Assembly (NCBI RefSeq): GCF_002760435.1
Contig: NZ_AUUU01000043.1
Location: 1 to 64,000, forward strand
DNA from: Clostridium sp. LS
GTDB lineage: Bacteria > Bacillota > Clostridia > Clostridiales > Clostridiaceae
Direction: 5' to 3'
Length of the DNA stretch: 64,000 bases
This document shows positions 8,535-17,791 of this stretch, piece by piece (the first letter of the stretch is position 1; each line of letters opens with the position of its first letter). The notes beneath the pieces were generated by a model that saw only the letters and a program-made list of their open reading frames with translations, searched no databases and was not told the origin of the DNA. The translations under genes and the position numbers were made by a program.

Positions 8535-9443
8535 TTATTTTCTTTCAAGTAATTTAAGCGACTTTGTAGGACATGAATTTGCGCAAATTCCGCAACCTAC
8601 ACATTTTGAAATATCCGTTTTTATAGCTCCATCTATTTTAGTAAATACATCAAAGTGACATCTTTTTATACAAATACCACATTTAATGCATTTCTCAGAA
8701 TCAAACTCAATGATTTGATTTGTTTTAGGCCAAAATCCACTGCTATTTCTTTTTGCTTGACTTCTAAATAAATAGCAGCAATCTCCACAGCAATTACATA
8801 TACCATTTGGGTTAACCGTATGCATTAGACCTTTTTTATCAGCATTTTTTACTATTTCCTTTGCTTTTTCTTTATCTATTTCTTCTGATAAGCCTCTGTG
8901 TGCAAAGGTGTTAATTCCATTTTTATACGTAATACAAGTTTGTGTTGGTTTTCCACATTCGCCTCTAAGACTTCTACAATCACAATAATTTAAATATACA
9001 GGTCTGTCTTGAGCATCGATGAATTCTAGCACTTTATTAAGTTCTAAAATTTCATCTTCTGTAGGTCTTACTTTAAGATTAGAATCTAGTCCATCATAAT
9101 AAGCCTTAAAATACCAAGCATCTATTGCAATTTGAGCTTCCTTAGGAATACTTCTATAAACTTCTTGCTCAGATATTGAAAAGATATCTAACCTGCTATA
9201 AAAATCAGCTAACTTATATGTAGCTAATTCTTCATCTGCACTTGAAACAATACCCCTTCTATAACTTTTTTTTATAAATCCCTCAAAATCTTCGCCTACA
9301 ACCTTTTCTATATCTTCTTTAGTAAATACTTCCTTGTCTATCTTATCTACAAAATTAATTTCTTCATCTGTAAATATTTTATTGATAAAAGGATAAGCTA
9401 CCTCCGGTATTTTAAATTTCTCAATAAAATTTTGTAAATTCAT
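8535..9443 (-). CDS. 4Fe-4S dicluster ferredoxin-domain protein
   Basis: 302 residues. The N-terminal ~130 residues form an unassigned helical region. A cysteine-rich middle follows (YLNYCDCRSLRGECGKPTQTC near 150-170, then NGICNCCGDCCYLF near 215-230), and the C terminus carries two ferredoxin motifs, CIKCGICIKRC and CVGCGICANSC, each binding a [4Fe-4S] cluster. It is a cytoplasmic electron-transfer or redox-sensing protein; the partner is unknown. Start at ATG 9443, with GGGGAG 6 bp upstream. Placement next to metY hints at sulfur metabolism, but that is only context. Confidence 0.75.
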   Translation of the reverse strand: MNLQNFIEKFKIPEVAYPFINKIFTDEEINFVDKIDKEVFTKEDIEKVVGEDFEGFIKKSYRRGIVSSADEELATYKLADFYSRLDIFSISEQEVYRSIPKEAQIAIDAWYFKAYYDGLDSNLKVRPTEDEILELNKVLEFIDAQDRPVYLNYCDCRSLRGECGKPTQTCITYKNGINTFAHRGLSEEIDKEKAKEIVKNADKKGLMHTVNPNGICNCCGDCCYLFRSQAKRNSSGFWPKTNQIIEFDSEKCIKCGICIKRCHFDVFTKIDGAIKTDISKCVGCGICANSCPTKSLKLLERK

Positions 9444-9640
9444 AAGCAACTCCCCACTGCAAAATTATTAAGGAATATGAAAAAAGACCGCAAAAATATA
9501 TAAACAGAAAGAGTTTAAAAAAATACTTAACTGCCCAAAATTCTCACGATCTCTAGTTTTCTAGTCAATCATTTTATATTCATTTTTATTAGTAAACAAA
9601 TGCAAACTTTAATTCCTATTAATTTTATATGATTACTTTT
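9444..9640 (-). promoter_or_regulatory. Unassigned ~200-nt leader of the Fe-S protein gene
   Basis: The promoter at 9647-9675 leaves an unusually long untranslated leader. It contains a small stem CTAG-AAAA-CTAG followed by AGATCGTGAGAATTTTGGGC, and a late GCGGTCTTTTTT that has no clear pairing partner. I cannot match it to a known riboswitch. The remaining stretch up to proA (9676-9822) holds no gene. Confidence 0.35.
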
Positions 9641-9646
9641 TTTATT

Positions 9647-9675
9647 AGTATATTATCTAACCTATATTTTGTCAA
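9647..9675 (-). promoter_or_regulatory. Promoter of the Fe-S protein gene
   Basis: TTGACA (9670-9675) and TATACT (9647-9652), spacer 17 bp, on the minus strand. Confidence 0.75.
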
Positions 9676-9822
9676 CAAAATTTTTTCCTCAAAACTTATT
9701 TTATATGTGTTTCAAAAATAATTATTAAAAACTTACTTATTTCAAAAAAACTCAACAGACAACTATTAGTTTACCATTGAATGTTTAGCACTGATAGTTG
9801 CAACATATATATTATTAACAGT

Positions 9823-9852
9823 TTGAAAATATCATCTCTAAATAAATATAAT
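9823..9852 (+). promoter_or_regulatory. Likely promoter of proA
   Basis: TTGAAA (9823-9828) and TATAAT (9847-9852) with an 18-bp spacer, 75 bp upstream of the proA start codon. A weak inverted repeat (CAACTAT...ATAGTTG, 9759-9801) lies just upstream. Confidence 0.55.
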
Positions 9853-9927
9853 ATTGAAGAACCAGCTAAGCTATAGTATCATTTTTAATAAAATACGTTA
9901 AAGAAAATAACGAAATGGGGATTTAAT

Positions 9928-11205
9928 ATGAACATTAAAGAATCTGCTGCTTCAGCTAAAAAAGCATCTATTACTCTTGCAAATTGTAGTACTGATTTAA
10001 AAAACAAAGCACTTATTGAAATTTCAAAGGCCTTATTAAAAAGGCAAGATGAAATAATTAAAGCAAATAAAGAAGATATAGAAAGAAGTATAAATGAAAA
10101 CTTATCAGATCCATTAATAAAGCGTCTTAAATTTGATGAAAGCAAAATTAATGATGTTATAAGCGGAATTGAAAGCCTTATAAATCTTCCTGATCCGGTT
10201 GGAGAAACTTTAGCAGCTACTGAATTAGACCAAGGTCTTGAGCTTTATAAAATAAGCTGTCCTATAGGTGTAATTGGTGTCATTTTCGAATCTAGACCAG
10301 ATGCCTTAGTTCAAATATCTACTTTATGCTTAAAGAGTGGAAATTCTGCTTTATTAAAAGGTGGAAGAGAAGCCTTGCATACAAACAGAATCTTATTTGA
10401 CATTGTAAAGACAGCTTCTGAAGCTGCTGGTTTACCACAGGGCTGGCTGCATCTTCTAGAAACAAGAGATGATGTAAGTGAAATGTTAAAATTAGATAAA
10501 TATATAAATTTAATAATACCAAGAGGTTCAAATGAATTTGTTCAATATATAATGAAAATTTCAAATATACCAGTTATGGGCCATGCAGATGGTATATGCC
10601 ATTGCTATGTAGATTCAGAAGCTGATTTAGACATGGCAGTGAAGGTTGTGTTAGACTCAAAAACTCAATATGTATCTGTATGTAATGCTACGGAAACTCT
10701 TTTAGTAAATGAAGCTGTTGCAAAAGAATATCTTCCTTTATTAAAGATAGAGTTAGATAAAAAAAATGTAGAACTAGTTGGCTGTAATAAAACTCAAGAA
10801 ATTATTTCTGTAAAACCAGCTACAGATGAAGATTGGAAAACAGAGTATCTTGATTATAAACTTTCTATAAAAATAGTTGAAAATCTAGAAAAAGCTATAG
10901 AGCATATAAACACTTATAGCTCATGGCATACAGAATCTATAATTACCAAAAACAAAGATAAAGCAGAATTATTTATGAATCTAATTGACTCTGCTAATGT
11001 ATTTTGGAATTGTTCTACTAGATTCAGCGATGGCTTTAGATATGGCTTTGGAGCTGAAGTTGGAATAAGTACTAACAAACTTCATGCTAGAGGACCTGTT
11101 GGACTTGATGGACTACTTATATATAAGTATAAATTATACGGTAACGGTAATATTGTTGCTGATTATGCTAATAAAACTAAAACTTTTACACACAAAAAAT
11201 TATAA
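9928..11205 (+). CDS. proA: Gamma-glutamyl phosphate reductase
   Basis: 425-residue NADPH-dependent enzyme of proline biosynthesis. It reduces gamma-glutamyl phosphate to glutamate semialdehyde, which cyclises to pyrroline-5-carboxylate. Family marks: GVIGVIFESRPDALVQISTLC (near 113-133), KGGREALHTN, IIPRGSNEFVQYI, and the catalytic cysteine in VSVCNATETLLV (near 250-260). The C-terminal RGPVGLDGLLIYKYKLYGNG is diagnostic. Ribosome site GGGG lies 7 bp upstream. It is alone on the plus strand; proB, which usually sits directly upstream, is not in this window, so the kinase must be encoded elsewhere. Confidence 0.95.
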   Translation: MNIKESAASAKKASITLANCSTDLKNKALIEISKALLKRQDEIIKANKEDIERSINENLSDPLIKRLKFDESKINDVISGIESLINLPDPVGETLAATELDQGLELYKISCPIGVIGVIFESRPDALVQISTLCLKSGNSALLKGGREALHTNRILFDIVKTASEAAGLPQGWLHLLETRDDVSEMLKLDKYINLIIPRGSNEFVQYIMKISNIPVMGHADGICHCYVDSEADLDMAVKVVLDSKTQYVSVCNATETLLVNEAVAKEYLPLLKIELDKKNVELVGCNKTQEIISVKPATDEDWKTEYLDYKLSIKIVENLEKAIEHINTYSSWHTESIITKNKDKAELFMNLIDSANVFWNCSTRFSDGFRYGFGAEVGISTNKLHARGPVGLDGLLIYKYKLYGNGNIVADYANKTKTFTHKKL

Positions 11206-11413
11206 AACAATATATATGCTGCAATTGATTTTCCGCACGCTATATTTAGGTATTTACTTAACCTACAGACATCCAAAATGTAATTTTATTATTGCAACAT
11301 ATATAATTTCATAATCATTTAAGATAATATTTATTCAAACTTAATCTAATGAAATAAAGTAAGTTATTCTAAATTAATATTTAAGACTGCGTATTTATAA
11401 ATTTACATAAATA

Positions 11414-11461
11414 AAAACCATGCATTTGATGAGAGTTAATTTCTCATTTATGCATGGTTTT
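11414..11461. terminator. Bidirectional terminator between proA and gltX
   Basis: AAAACCATGCAT pairs with ATGCATGGTTTT, with further pairing of ATGAGA and TCTCAT inside. U-rich tails follow on both strands, stronger on the minus strand, so it mainly ends gltX. From 11206 to 11413 I see no gene. Confidence 0.75.
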
Positions 11462-11596
11462 AGCTTTATAATAGGATATTTATCCATTTTGCAACAGGCC
11501 CTAGACTGTAAGCTTAAGTCTGGCTAGAACTTTGTCTATAATCTGTAGTATTGTAAATGAATATATTGCTTTATAATTTTCTGCCTAATAAATAGT

Positions 11597-13258
11597 TTAT
11601 AAACTTAAGAATTTATCAAATCTGTCTCTAGTGTTTTCTTCACCAATTATTTGCATTATAGTGTAAATATCAGGTGAGTTAGTTCTGTGAGTTAATGCAG
11701 CTCTAACTGCGCCTGCAACATCTGAAATCATTCCTTTATATTGATCTGGATTTGCTTTAAATTCTTTTCTATTTGCGCAATATCCAAGTCTAAGTCCAAT
11801 TTCTTTTAAGTCTTCAAACCAAGCTTCTTGACTTTCAACATTGTAATTAAATTCATTTTTATAAGTTTCTACAACTTCCTTGGCAGATTCTATTGTCATT
11901 CCCTTTGGTAATTCTATTTGCTGCGCAGTTTCCTTATAGAATAATTCATCAAAGAAATAGAAAATCTTATCCTTAACTTCATCCCATTTAGCAAAATCTT
12001 TTCTTGGCTTTGGACCTTCTTTATCTATGTTAAAGATTTCTTTTGCCATAGCTTCATTTTCCGTAACTAATTTATACATTTCTTCATCAAATTCTTTAGC
12101 CCAAGCTACATATTGGTCATAAACATCAGCAGCTCTCATAGCCGCTATTCTATCTTTTGATACGTCATTTAACTTAACTAAATCAAATAATGCTCCACTC
12201 TTACCCATTTTTTCTAAATGAACTTCGAATTCATGGTAATCAGCCTTAGGATTTTCAGCTCTCCATTCTTCATAAGTAGAGTTTACTATATTAAGTAAAT
12301 ATTCAATTACAGTTACTACTGGGAATCCAACTTCTTTATAATAAGAAACAGCTGCTTCTGCATCTTTTCTCTTTGAAAGCTTTCTCTTTGATCCACCGTC
12401 TTGCTTCATTATTGTTGGGATATGAGCATATCTTGGAGCTTCAAAACCTAATACTTCAAATAATTGAACGTGTATAGGAAGTGATGATAACCATTCTTCT
12501 CCTCTTATTACATCTGTTGTTCTCATTAAATAGTCGTCTATTGCATGAGCAAAGTGATAAGTTGGAAGTCCATCTCCTTTAATAAGTACCACATCTTGAT
12601 TATTTTCTGGGAATGATATATCACCTTTTATTAAATCGTGGAACTCAACTCTTTTTTCAGGATTTCCTGGAGATTTTAATCTTATAATATATTTTTCTCC
12701 ATTTTCAATTCTCTTTATTGCTTCTTCTTCAGTTATATTTCTAAACTTAGCATACTCTCCATAATACCCTGGAGTTATTTTATTCGCTATTTGTCTTTCT
12801 CTAAGCTCAGCTAATTCTTCTGGAGTACAAAAATCTGGATAAGCTAATCCTTTAATAATTAAATCTTTTGCAAAAGTATTGTAAATTTCAGCTCTTTGAC
12901 TTTGTCTATATGGACCATATTCACCTTTAGAAGTATTCTCTCCTGTCATCCCTTCACTAAAGTCCATACCAAAGTTATGCATTGTAGCTATAGTATCTTC
13001 TATTGCACCTTCCACTTCTCTTTTTTGGTCAGTATCTTCTATTCTTAAATAGAAAATACCTTCACTTTGGCTTGCTAATCTTTCATTTATTAGCGCAGCA
13101 AATACTCCGCCTATATGTTGAAATCCAGTTGGGCTAGGTGCATATCTTGTAACTCTTGCTCCTTCTTTAAGATTTCTCTTTGGATATTTCTCAATATAAT
13201 ATTCAGGCGTGTGTTCAACATTTCCAAATATTATATCTGCTAATTTTTCAAAACTCAT
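11597..13258 (-). CDS. gltX: Glutamyl-tRNA synthetase
   Basis: 553-residue class I synthetase that attaches glutamate to tRNA-Glu (and, in organisms lacking GlnRS, also to tRNA-Gln). The ATP-site motif [14 protein letters not shown] near 37-50 is the HIGH equivalent, and KLSKRKD near 300 is the KMSKS equivalent. The all-helical C-terminal anticodon region follows. The 553-residue length matches the clostridial subtype, longer than the ~480-residue Bacillus form. A GGAGAG ribosome site precedes the ATG. It lies 124 bp downstream of the DUF1697 gene, with its own promoter-like sequence, so T-box control from further upstream may reach it only partly. Confidence 0.95.
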   Translation of the reverse strand: MSFEKLADIIFGNVEHTPEYYIEKYPKRNLKEGARVTRYAPSPTGFQHIGGVFAALINERLASQSEGIFYLRIEDTDQKREVEGAIEDTIATMHNFGMDFSEGMTGENTSKGEYGPYRQSQRAEIYNTFAKDLIIKGLAYPDFCTPEELAELRERQIANKITPGYYGEYAKFRNITEEEAIKRIENGEKYIIRLKSPGNPEKRVEFHDLIKGDISFPENNQDVVLIKGDGLPTYHFAHAIDDYLMRTTDVIRGEEWLSSLPIHVQLFEVLGFEAPRYAHIPTIMKQDGGSKRKLSKRKDAEAAVSYYKEVGFPVVTVIEYLLNIVNSTYEEWRAENPKADYHEFEVHLEKMGKSGALFDLVKLNDVSKDRIAAMRAADVYDQYVAWAKEFDEEMYKLVTENEAMAKEIFNIDKEGPKPRKDFAKWDEVKDKIFYFFDELFYKETAQQIELPKGMTIESAKEVVETYKNEFNYNVESQEAWFEDLKEIGLRLGYCANRKEFKANPDQYKGMISDVAGAVRAALTHRTNSPDIYTIMQIIGEENTRDRFDKFLSL

Positions 13259-13322
13259 TACTTTTATCTCTCCTTTAAATATCTTGCTTACAAGGAATTA
13301 TTAGCCCCTTGTCATGGCGATT

Positions 13323-13352
13323 TATATAAAAGCTATATAATATAGCTTGCAA
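13323..13352 (-). promoter_or_regulatory. Putative gltX promoter with embedded palindrome
   Basis: TTGCAA (13347-13352) and TATATA (13323-13328) are spaced by 18 bp on the minus strand. The spacer is filled by the palindrome AAGCTATA-TAA-TATAGCTT (13330-13348), which could be an operator or a weak terminator of the upstream gene. A second small hairpin, ACAAGG/CCTTGT, lies at about 13290-13312. Confidence 0.4.
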
Positions 13353-13382
13353 TTAAACATTTTATTATTACTTAGGTCAATT

Positions 13383-13943
13383 TTAAAATTCTTTGGCTTT
13401 CGCCAATGTATAAAGTTTATTTATTGTTTTCCAGTTTCGCACTGTAACTAAAACATCTAGCTTATGAAGATTATTAGCCAGCTTGGAATTTCTGATACTG
13501 TTATGAAATAAAAGAAAAACTTCTTGACCTATGATTTTATACTTATTATTTTGATTCTTATAGACATCCAATTTCTTAATATTTTCTTCTAATGGCGCAT
13601 CACTAAGTATCCCAATATATAGACTTTCTGCTTTTGATGAAGATTCAGCCTCAAGTATTTCCTTCTCTGAAAATGGGCAATTCTTTATAATCTGCTCTAT
13701 TTCTTTACTTGTTCTTAAAATAACAGCAACCGAAAACCCAAAAGCCTTTTCAATCTCTTGCTCAATTTTTTCTATTAACATTCCCTTGTCTTCACTTGAT
13801 TTAAATAAAACATTACCACTTTGAATGTAAGTTTGAACTTCGCTTAATCCTATAGATTCTAATACGCTCTTTAAGTCATTCATCTTAATAATATTTTTGC
13901 CACCAACATTAATGCCTCTCAGAAGCGCTATAAAAATAGTCAT
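13383..13943 (-). CDS. DUF1697 domain protein
   Basis: 186 residues. The opening FIALLRGINVGGKNIIKM and the block VQTYIQSGNVLFKS are the signature of the DUF1697 family (COG3797), whose biochemical function is not established. It is cytoplasmic, with no signal or membrane segment. The gene is the first one behind the T-box leader at 14010-14306 and is followed on the same strand by gltX. T-box control would be unexpected for a DUF1697 gene on its own and makes sense if it is a passenger in front of a synthetase. Confidence 0.85.
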   Translation of the reverse strand: MTIFIALLRGINVGGKNIIKMNDLKSVLESIGLSEVQTYIQSGNVLFKSSEDKGMLIEKIEQEIEKAFGFSVAVILRTSKEIEQIIKNCPFSEKEILEAESSSKAESLYIGILSDAPLEENIKKLDVYKNQNNKYKIIGQEVFLLFHNSIRNSKLANNLHKLDVLVTVRNWKTINKLYTLAKAKEF

Positions 13944-14009
13944 TTATACCCACTCTCCTTTATCAATTTGATGATTAGCGGCTTTTCTTATTAAATTTTT
14001 TATTTTTAT

Positions 14010-14306
14010 AAATACTAAAAAGCCCTTCATCCTAAAAATACTTAGGACGAAAGGCTTAACTTCCGCGTTACCACCTAAATTGATTAAATTAATTAACTTA
14101 ATCCACTTAATTATCTTTAAGGGAACAACCCCATAAATATACTACGCCGAAAGGCTTTCTATTTATTGCTCCAAAGCTTCCTTCAATAGCTTTAAATTCT
14201 AGGATTACACCCTCCCTAGATCTCTTTAAATTAAAATTCTATTTACTCTTCTTTTTCATTGCTATTATCTATATTCATATTTCATCTATTATTTTCAAAA
14301 TACAAA
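14010..14306 (-). promoter_or_regulatory. T-box leader upstream of DUF1697-gltX
   Basis: On the minus strand the core AGGTGGTAACGCGG lies at about 14062-14075. It is followed by an intrinsic terminator AGCCTTTCGTCCTAA / TTAGGATGAAGGGCT with a T run near 14017-14021. Upstream are AGAGA and the GGGTG-containing apical arm of Stem I (about 14200-14222). UGGU implies a discriminator A. A GAA triplet in the 3' half of Stem I (ATTGAAGG, near 14185) could be a Glu specifier, consistent with gltX downstream, but I could not fold the leader. Confidence 0.85.
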
Positions 14307-14309
14307 TTA

Positions 14310-14338
14310 ATTATACATTTTGAAAATCTCAATGTAAA
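14310..14338 (-). promoter_or_regulatory. Promoter of the DUF1697/gltX T-box transcript
   Basis: TTTACA (14333-14338) and TATAAT (14310-14315) with a 17-bp spacer on the minus strand. Confidence 0.75.
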
Positions 14339-14460
14339 GATAAATTCTATCAGTTAAAAGAATTTATGTATATTCGTTACGCTGATAATGAATTTTATTT
14401 ACTACAAATAGCATGCGTGGTTTCTAATAAGACCAAGAACTAAGCAAAATTTTTTCTCAA

Positions 14461-14832
14461 TTACTGATTATTAGCCTGCATTCTTTTCTGTTCTTCCATT
14501 TGTTTCAAATAATTAATTTGAGTTTCTGTTTTTCCTTCATACTTCAAGCTATTCTCAATCTCGTTAACAGTTGCTCCATTTGAGCTAGCACCACTTAATT
14601 CTAATTTAATTTTTTCAAATTGCTCCTGTGTCAGTTTAATATAGCTTCCACAACTAGGACATGCAATTTGATATGTTTTTTTGTATGGTATTATAGGTAT
14701 AAAAAACAGAGTAAACCATGTTCTTACAATACATAGCTGCCAAACACTTGTCTTATTACAATAATTGCAAGTTCGTTGTGTCACTCCACCTATAAACTTT
14801 CTTGTCACTCTTCCCCAGCCCCAGATTATCAT
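14461..14832 (-). CDS. Zinc-ribbon domain protein
   Basis: 123 residues. A first Cys pair CNYCNK (near 22-27) and a second CPSCGSY (near 58-64) flank a hydrophobic hairpin VRTWFTLFFIPIIPYKKTY, the pattern of small zinc-ribbon membrane-associated proteins. The C-terminal 50 residues are polar and helical (KTETQINYLKQMEEQKR). Its function is not known to me. It is transcribed alone on the minus strand, between the GNAT gene and the T-box promoter. Confidence 0.6.
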   Translation of the reverse strand: MIIWGWGRVTRKFIGGVTQRTCNYCNKTSVWQLCIVRTWFTLFFIPIIPYKKTYQIACPSCGSYIKLTQEQFEKIKLELSGASSNGATVNEIENSLKYEGKTETQINYLKQMEEQKRMQANNQ

Positions 14833-14899
14833 TTTATCACTCCTTATACAGTATTTACAAATAATTATATCATTTCACTTTATTTTCCACAATATTCAA

Positions 14900-15421
14900 C
14901 TATTTCACTATAAAGGTAGCATGATGAAAATCACTAATATTCTTCTTTGCTTTAATAAAATCACATTTTTTTATTTTTATAGGTGTAACTAAATCACCAT
15001 AGAAATTTATTGGTGTCCCTATAATTTTACATCCTAGCCTTCCTAACATTTTAACTGTTATATCACGCGCTTCACTAAAAATCTCTTCAGCCCCAAAATT
15101 AAAAATTTCATCTAGTGAAAATAAAGCTATTTTCTTACCAATTCCTATACCACGAAACTTTTTATCAACAGCATACCTTCCCCAATGCCATTCATCATTT
15201 TCTATCCATGCTGCTGAAATACCAATAATATCTTCTTCCACTTTTGCACACCACCATATTGGCTTTAAATTTTCATTTAAAGGAATTAAGTTCGTTGGAA
15301 TATTTTGTTCACCATTAAATACTTCTGTTGCTAATTTAATTACATCTTCCATATAGGTTGGTAAAACTCTCTCTACTTTTATTCTAGAATTGTTTTTTCT
15401 AACTGTTTCTTCACTATTCAT
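14900..15421 (-). CDS. GNAT-family N-acetyltransferase
   Basis: 173 residues with a GNAT fold. The acetyl-CoA-binding segment reads VDKKFRGIGIGKKIALFSLDE (RGxGIGxxL form, near 87-107). The strand preceding it, IGISAAWIENDEWHWGRYAV, and the later ARDITVKMLGRLGCKIIG fit motif B. The substrate cannot be read from sequence. Start at ATG 15421, with GAGG 8 bp upstream, rather than the TTG six bases earlier. Confidence 0.8.
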   Translation of the reverse strand: MNSEETVRKNNSRIKVERVLPTYMEDVIKLATEVFNGEQNIPTNLIPLNENLKPIWWCAKVEEDIIGISAAWIENDEWHWGRYAVDKKFRGIGIGKKIALFSLDEIFNFGAEEIFSEARDITVKMLGRLGCKIIGTPINFYGDLVTPIKIKKCDFIKAKKNISDFHHATFIVK

Positions 15422-15506
15422 TTTCAATACCTCAAGTTATTAATTATAAACAGATTATACTGCGCTAAAAAATATATAACAAGTCATTAAATAGAAATAA
15501 GTTATA

Positions 15507-15546
15507 AAGGTGATAAAACTGATTTTCTTAGTAGTTAAATCACCTT
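15507..15546 (-). terminator. Terminator of the aldolase-like/CoA-transferase operon
   Basis: AAGGTGAT and ATCACCTT pair across a 24-nt loop, 31 bp after the aldolase-like stop. The U-tract on the minus strand is weak (TTATAACTT); on the plus strand CTTTTTG follows. Confidence 0.5.
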
Positions 15547-15577
15547 CTTTTTGTAATAAAAGCTTATAAATAACACT

Positions 15578-16213
15578 TTATTTATTGGCAAGATATAAAA
15601 CTAATTCCTCTCTTGTAAATCTTTTAGGTTCTTTGAATCCATTTAAGGTTAATGCTTTATAATAAGTCTCTGCCACCCTTTCAACATATTTTGCCTTTGA
15701 TAATATATCTTCTATATCTTTACTTATTACGACAACACCATTACTTTCCAACAAACATGCATCACTTGTTTTAAATTTCTCTATTAAATCTTTAGATGTC
15801 TCAGTAGTTTTTGTTTTATCATAATTAGCAACATAAATATACCCTCCATAATTAGCAGCATCATAAGTTATTGGTGGAATAACCTTATTTATAACGGCAA
15901 AGGAAGATGCATAGCTTGGGTTAACATGCATAATTGTTCGTATCTCTTTCCTAGCCTTATAAATTTCAAGATGCATTTGTAAATCACTACACACTTCAAT
16001 TCCTTCAACTACTTGAATTTTATTTCCATTTAAATCTACTATACAAACATGCTCTTCAGTCAAATTTTCCACTTTAATTTTTGAAGGCGTTATAATTACA
16101 TATCCAGAACTTTCATCTCGTATACTAAAACTACCTGTATTTTCTGTACATAAATTATACTTTTCTGCATATTTAGCCATTTTAAGAAGTTTTATTTTTA
16201 AATTTTCTAACAT
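15578..16213 (-). CDS. Class II aldolase/adducin-like protein lacking canonical metal ligands
   Basis: 211 residues of the class II aldolase fold (L-fuculose-phosphate aldolase / MtnB relatives). The expected HTH zinc pair reads H96-V-N98, and the third ligand, usually NHG, reads S-N158-G. The acid/base Glu, normally in SSE, is Asp77 (CSDLQMHLEIY). Two of three zinc histidines are therefore Asn. The remaining scaffold (ITPSKI, YEKARK-like helix, ITYDAANYGGY) is intact, so the protein is probably folded but not an ordinary zinc aldolase. Start at ATG 16213, with AGGAGG 8 bp upstream. It follows the CoA-transferase by 27 bp and is surely cotranscribed. Confidence 0.75.
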   Translation of the reverse strand: MLENLKIKLLKMAKYAEKYNLCTENTGSFSIRDESSGYVIITPSKIKVENLTEEHVCIVDLNGNKIQVVEGIEVCSDLQMHLEIYKARKEIRTIMHVNPSYASSFAVINKVIPPITYDAANYGGYIYVANYDKTKTTETSKDLIEKFKTSDACLLESNGVVVISKDIEDILSKAKYVERVAETYYKALTLNGFKEPKRFTREELVLYLANK

Positions 16214-16240
16214 ACTTTTATCCTCCTTCATATCTTTTAA

Positions 16241-17791
16241 TTATCCTTTTAATCCCATTAATTCATCCATAAATATTCTCCTATCCATAAGCTTAAGATT
16301 TTCATCTATAATTGGTTTGAAATCTAATAAATCTAATAAATCTTTTTGGATATCTATACCTGGTGCTATTTCTATTAAGTGCACTCCGCTATCTTTTAAT
16401 TCAAATACAGCTCTTTCAGTTATATATATAACAGTTTGCTTTACCTTCATTGCATATTTACCACTAAAAGTAATTTGCTCAACGGAATTAACAAATTTTT
16501 TTTCTCTTCCTTCATTTATAATTTTCAACTCTCCATTATCTACTTTGACCTCTAGTCCTTTAGCTGTTAATGTACCACAAAAAACTACCTTTTTAGAATT
16601 CTGTGTAATATTAATAAATCCCCCACAGCCTGCAATCCTTGTCCCAAATTTGCTTACATTTATATTCCCATGCTTGTCCACTTGTGCAAGACCTAAAAAT
16701 GCAATATCCAAACCTCCTCCATCATAAAAATCAAACTGTGTAGGTTGATCAAATATACATTCTGGATTTATTGAAGCTCCAAATTTTTTTCCACCTTGAG
16801 GTATTCCTCCTATAGGTCCAGGTTCAACAGTCAACGTAATAAACTCTCCAATTCCCTCTTCATTTGCAACATTAGATACAGCTTCAGGTACTCCTATTCC
16901 TATATTAACAACTGTTCCTTTAATTAGTTCCATAGCAGCTCTTCTTCCTATTATTTTTCTAGAATCTAGTTTCAATGGTTCTAAATTATTAACTGTTATC
17001 TTTATATCTCCAGCCAATGATGGATCATAATTATATCCTAATACTTGCTCTTGATCCTCCTTATCCTTTGATTCTACTATATAATCAACGTAAATTCTTG
17101 GTATCTTAATAGATCTCGGATCTAATGTTTCTGATTTAACAACTTTTTCAACTTGTACGATGACAATTCCACCGCAATTTCTAACTGCTTGCGCTATGCA
17201 CGTAGCTTCAGAGTAAGTAGCTTCATGCTCCATCGTAATATTACCTTTCTCATCAGCATATGTCCCCCTAATAAAGGCCACATCAATACTTGGGCATTTA
17301 TATAGTAAGTTTTCCTGACCTAATATTTCTATTACTTCAACTATTTCATCTTTAGTAATTGAATTAGCTTTCCCACCTTCTATTCTTGGATCTACAAAAG
17401 TATTTAATCCAACTTTGCTTATGGTTGCTGTTTTTTTACTTGCTATATCTCTAAATATATTACACATAATTCCTTGAGGTAGATTATATGCATATATTTT
17501 ATTATTTCTAATTAATTGACCTATCATAGGTGCTAAATTAAAGTGGCCTCCTATAACTTTTTTTATCAAACCTTCGTGGGCTAAATGATTTAAACCTTTA
17601 CTTTCTCCATCACCTTGTGCTGCTGCAAACATTAAAGTCAAGTTCCTTGGATTCTGCTCCTCAATAAATCTTTTCTCTAAGCTTTTCAAAAGCGCTTCTG
17701 GAACTCCCAATGATGCAAACCCCGACGTTGCTAAAACATCTCCATCCTTTATCAACTTTGCTGCTTCAGTAGAACTAATTACTTTCACCAT
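16241..17791 (-). CDS. Acyl-CoA:acetate/3-oxoacid CoA-transferase (YdiF-like, fused subunits)
   Basis: 516-residue family I CoA-transferase with both halves in one chain. The N-terminal half opens VISSTEAAKLIKDGDVLATSGF with the GG...GHFNLAP region. The C-terminal half holds the catalytic Glu in LTVEPGPIGGIPQGGKKFGAS (near 325-345), followed by DFYDGGGLDIAFLGLAQVD. Such enzymes move CoA between short-chain acyl-CoAs and acetate or acetoacetate via a glutamyl-CoA thioester. Start at ATG 17791, with AGGAG 9 bp upstream. It heads a two-gene operon with the aldolase-like protein; the pairing suggests degradation of a hydroxy- or keto-acid, but the substrate is unknown. Confidence 0.87.
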   Translation of the reverse strand: MVKVISSTEAAKLIKDGDVLATSGFASLGVPEALLKSLEKRFIEEQNPRNLTLMFAAAQGDGESKGLNHLAHEGLIKKVIGGHFNLAPMIGQLIRNNKIYAYNLPQGIMCNIFRDIASKKTATISKVGLNTFVDPRIEGGKANSITKDEIVEVIEILGQENLLYKCPSIDVAFIRGTYADEKGNITMEHEATYSEATCIAQAVRNCGGIVIVQVEKVVKSETLDPRSIKIPRIYVDYIVESKDKEDQEQVLGYNYDPSLAGDIKITVNNLEPLKLDSRKIIGRRAAMELIKGTVVNIGIGVPEAVSNVANEEGIGEFITLTVEPGPIGGIPQGGKKFGASINPECIFDQPTQFDFYDGGGLDIAFLGLAQVDKHGNINVSKFGTRIAGCGGFINITQNSKKVVFCGTLTAKGLEVKVDNGELKIINEGREKKFVNSVEQITFSGKYAMKVKQTVIYITERAVFELKDSGVHLIEIAPGIDIQKDLLDLLDFKPIIDENLKLMDRRIFMDELMGLKG

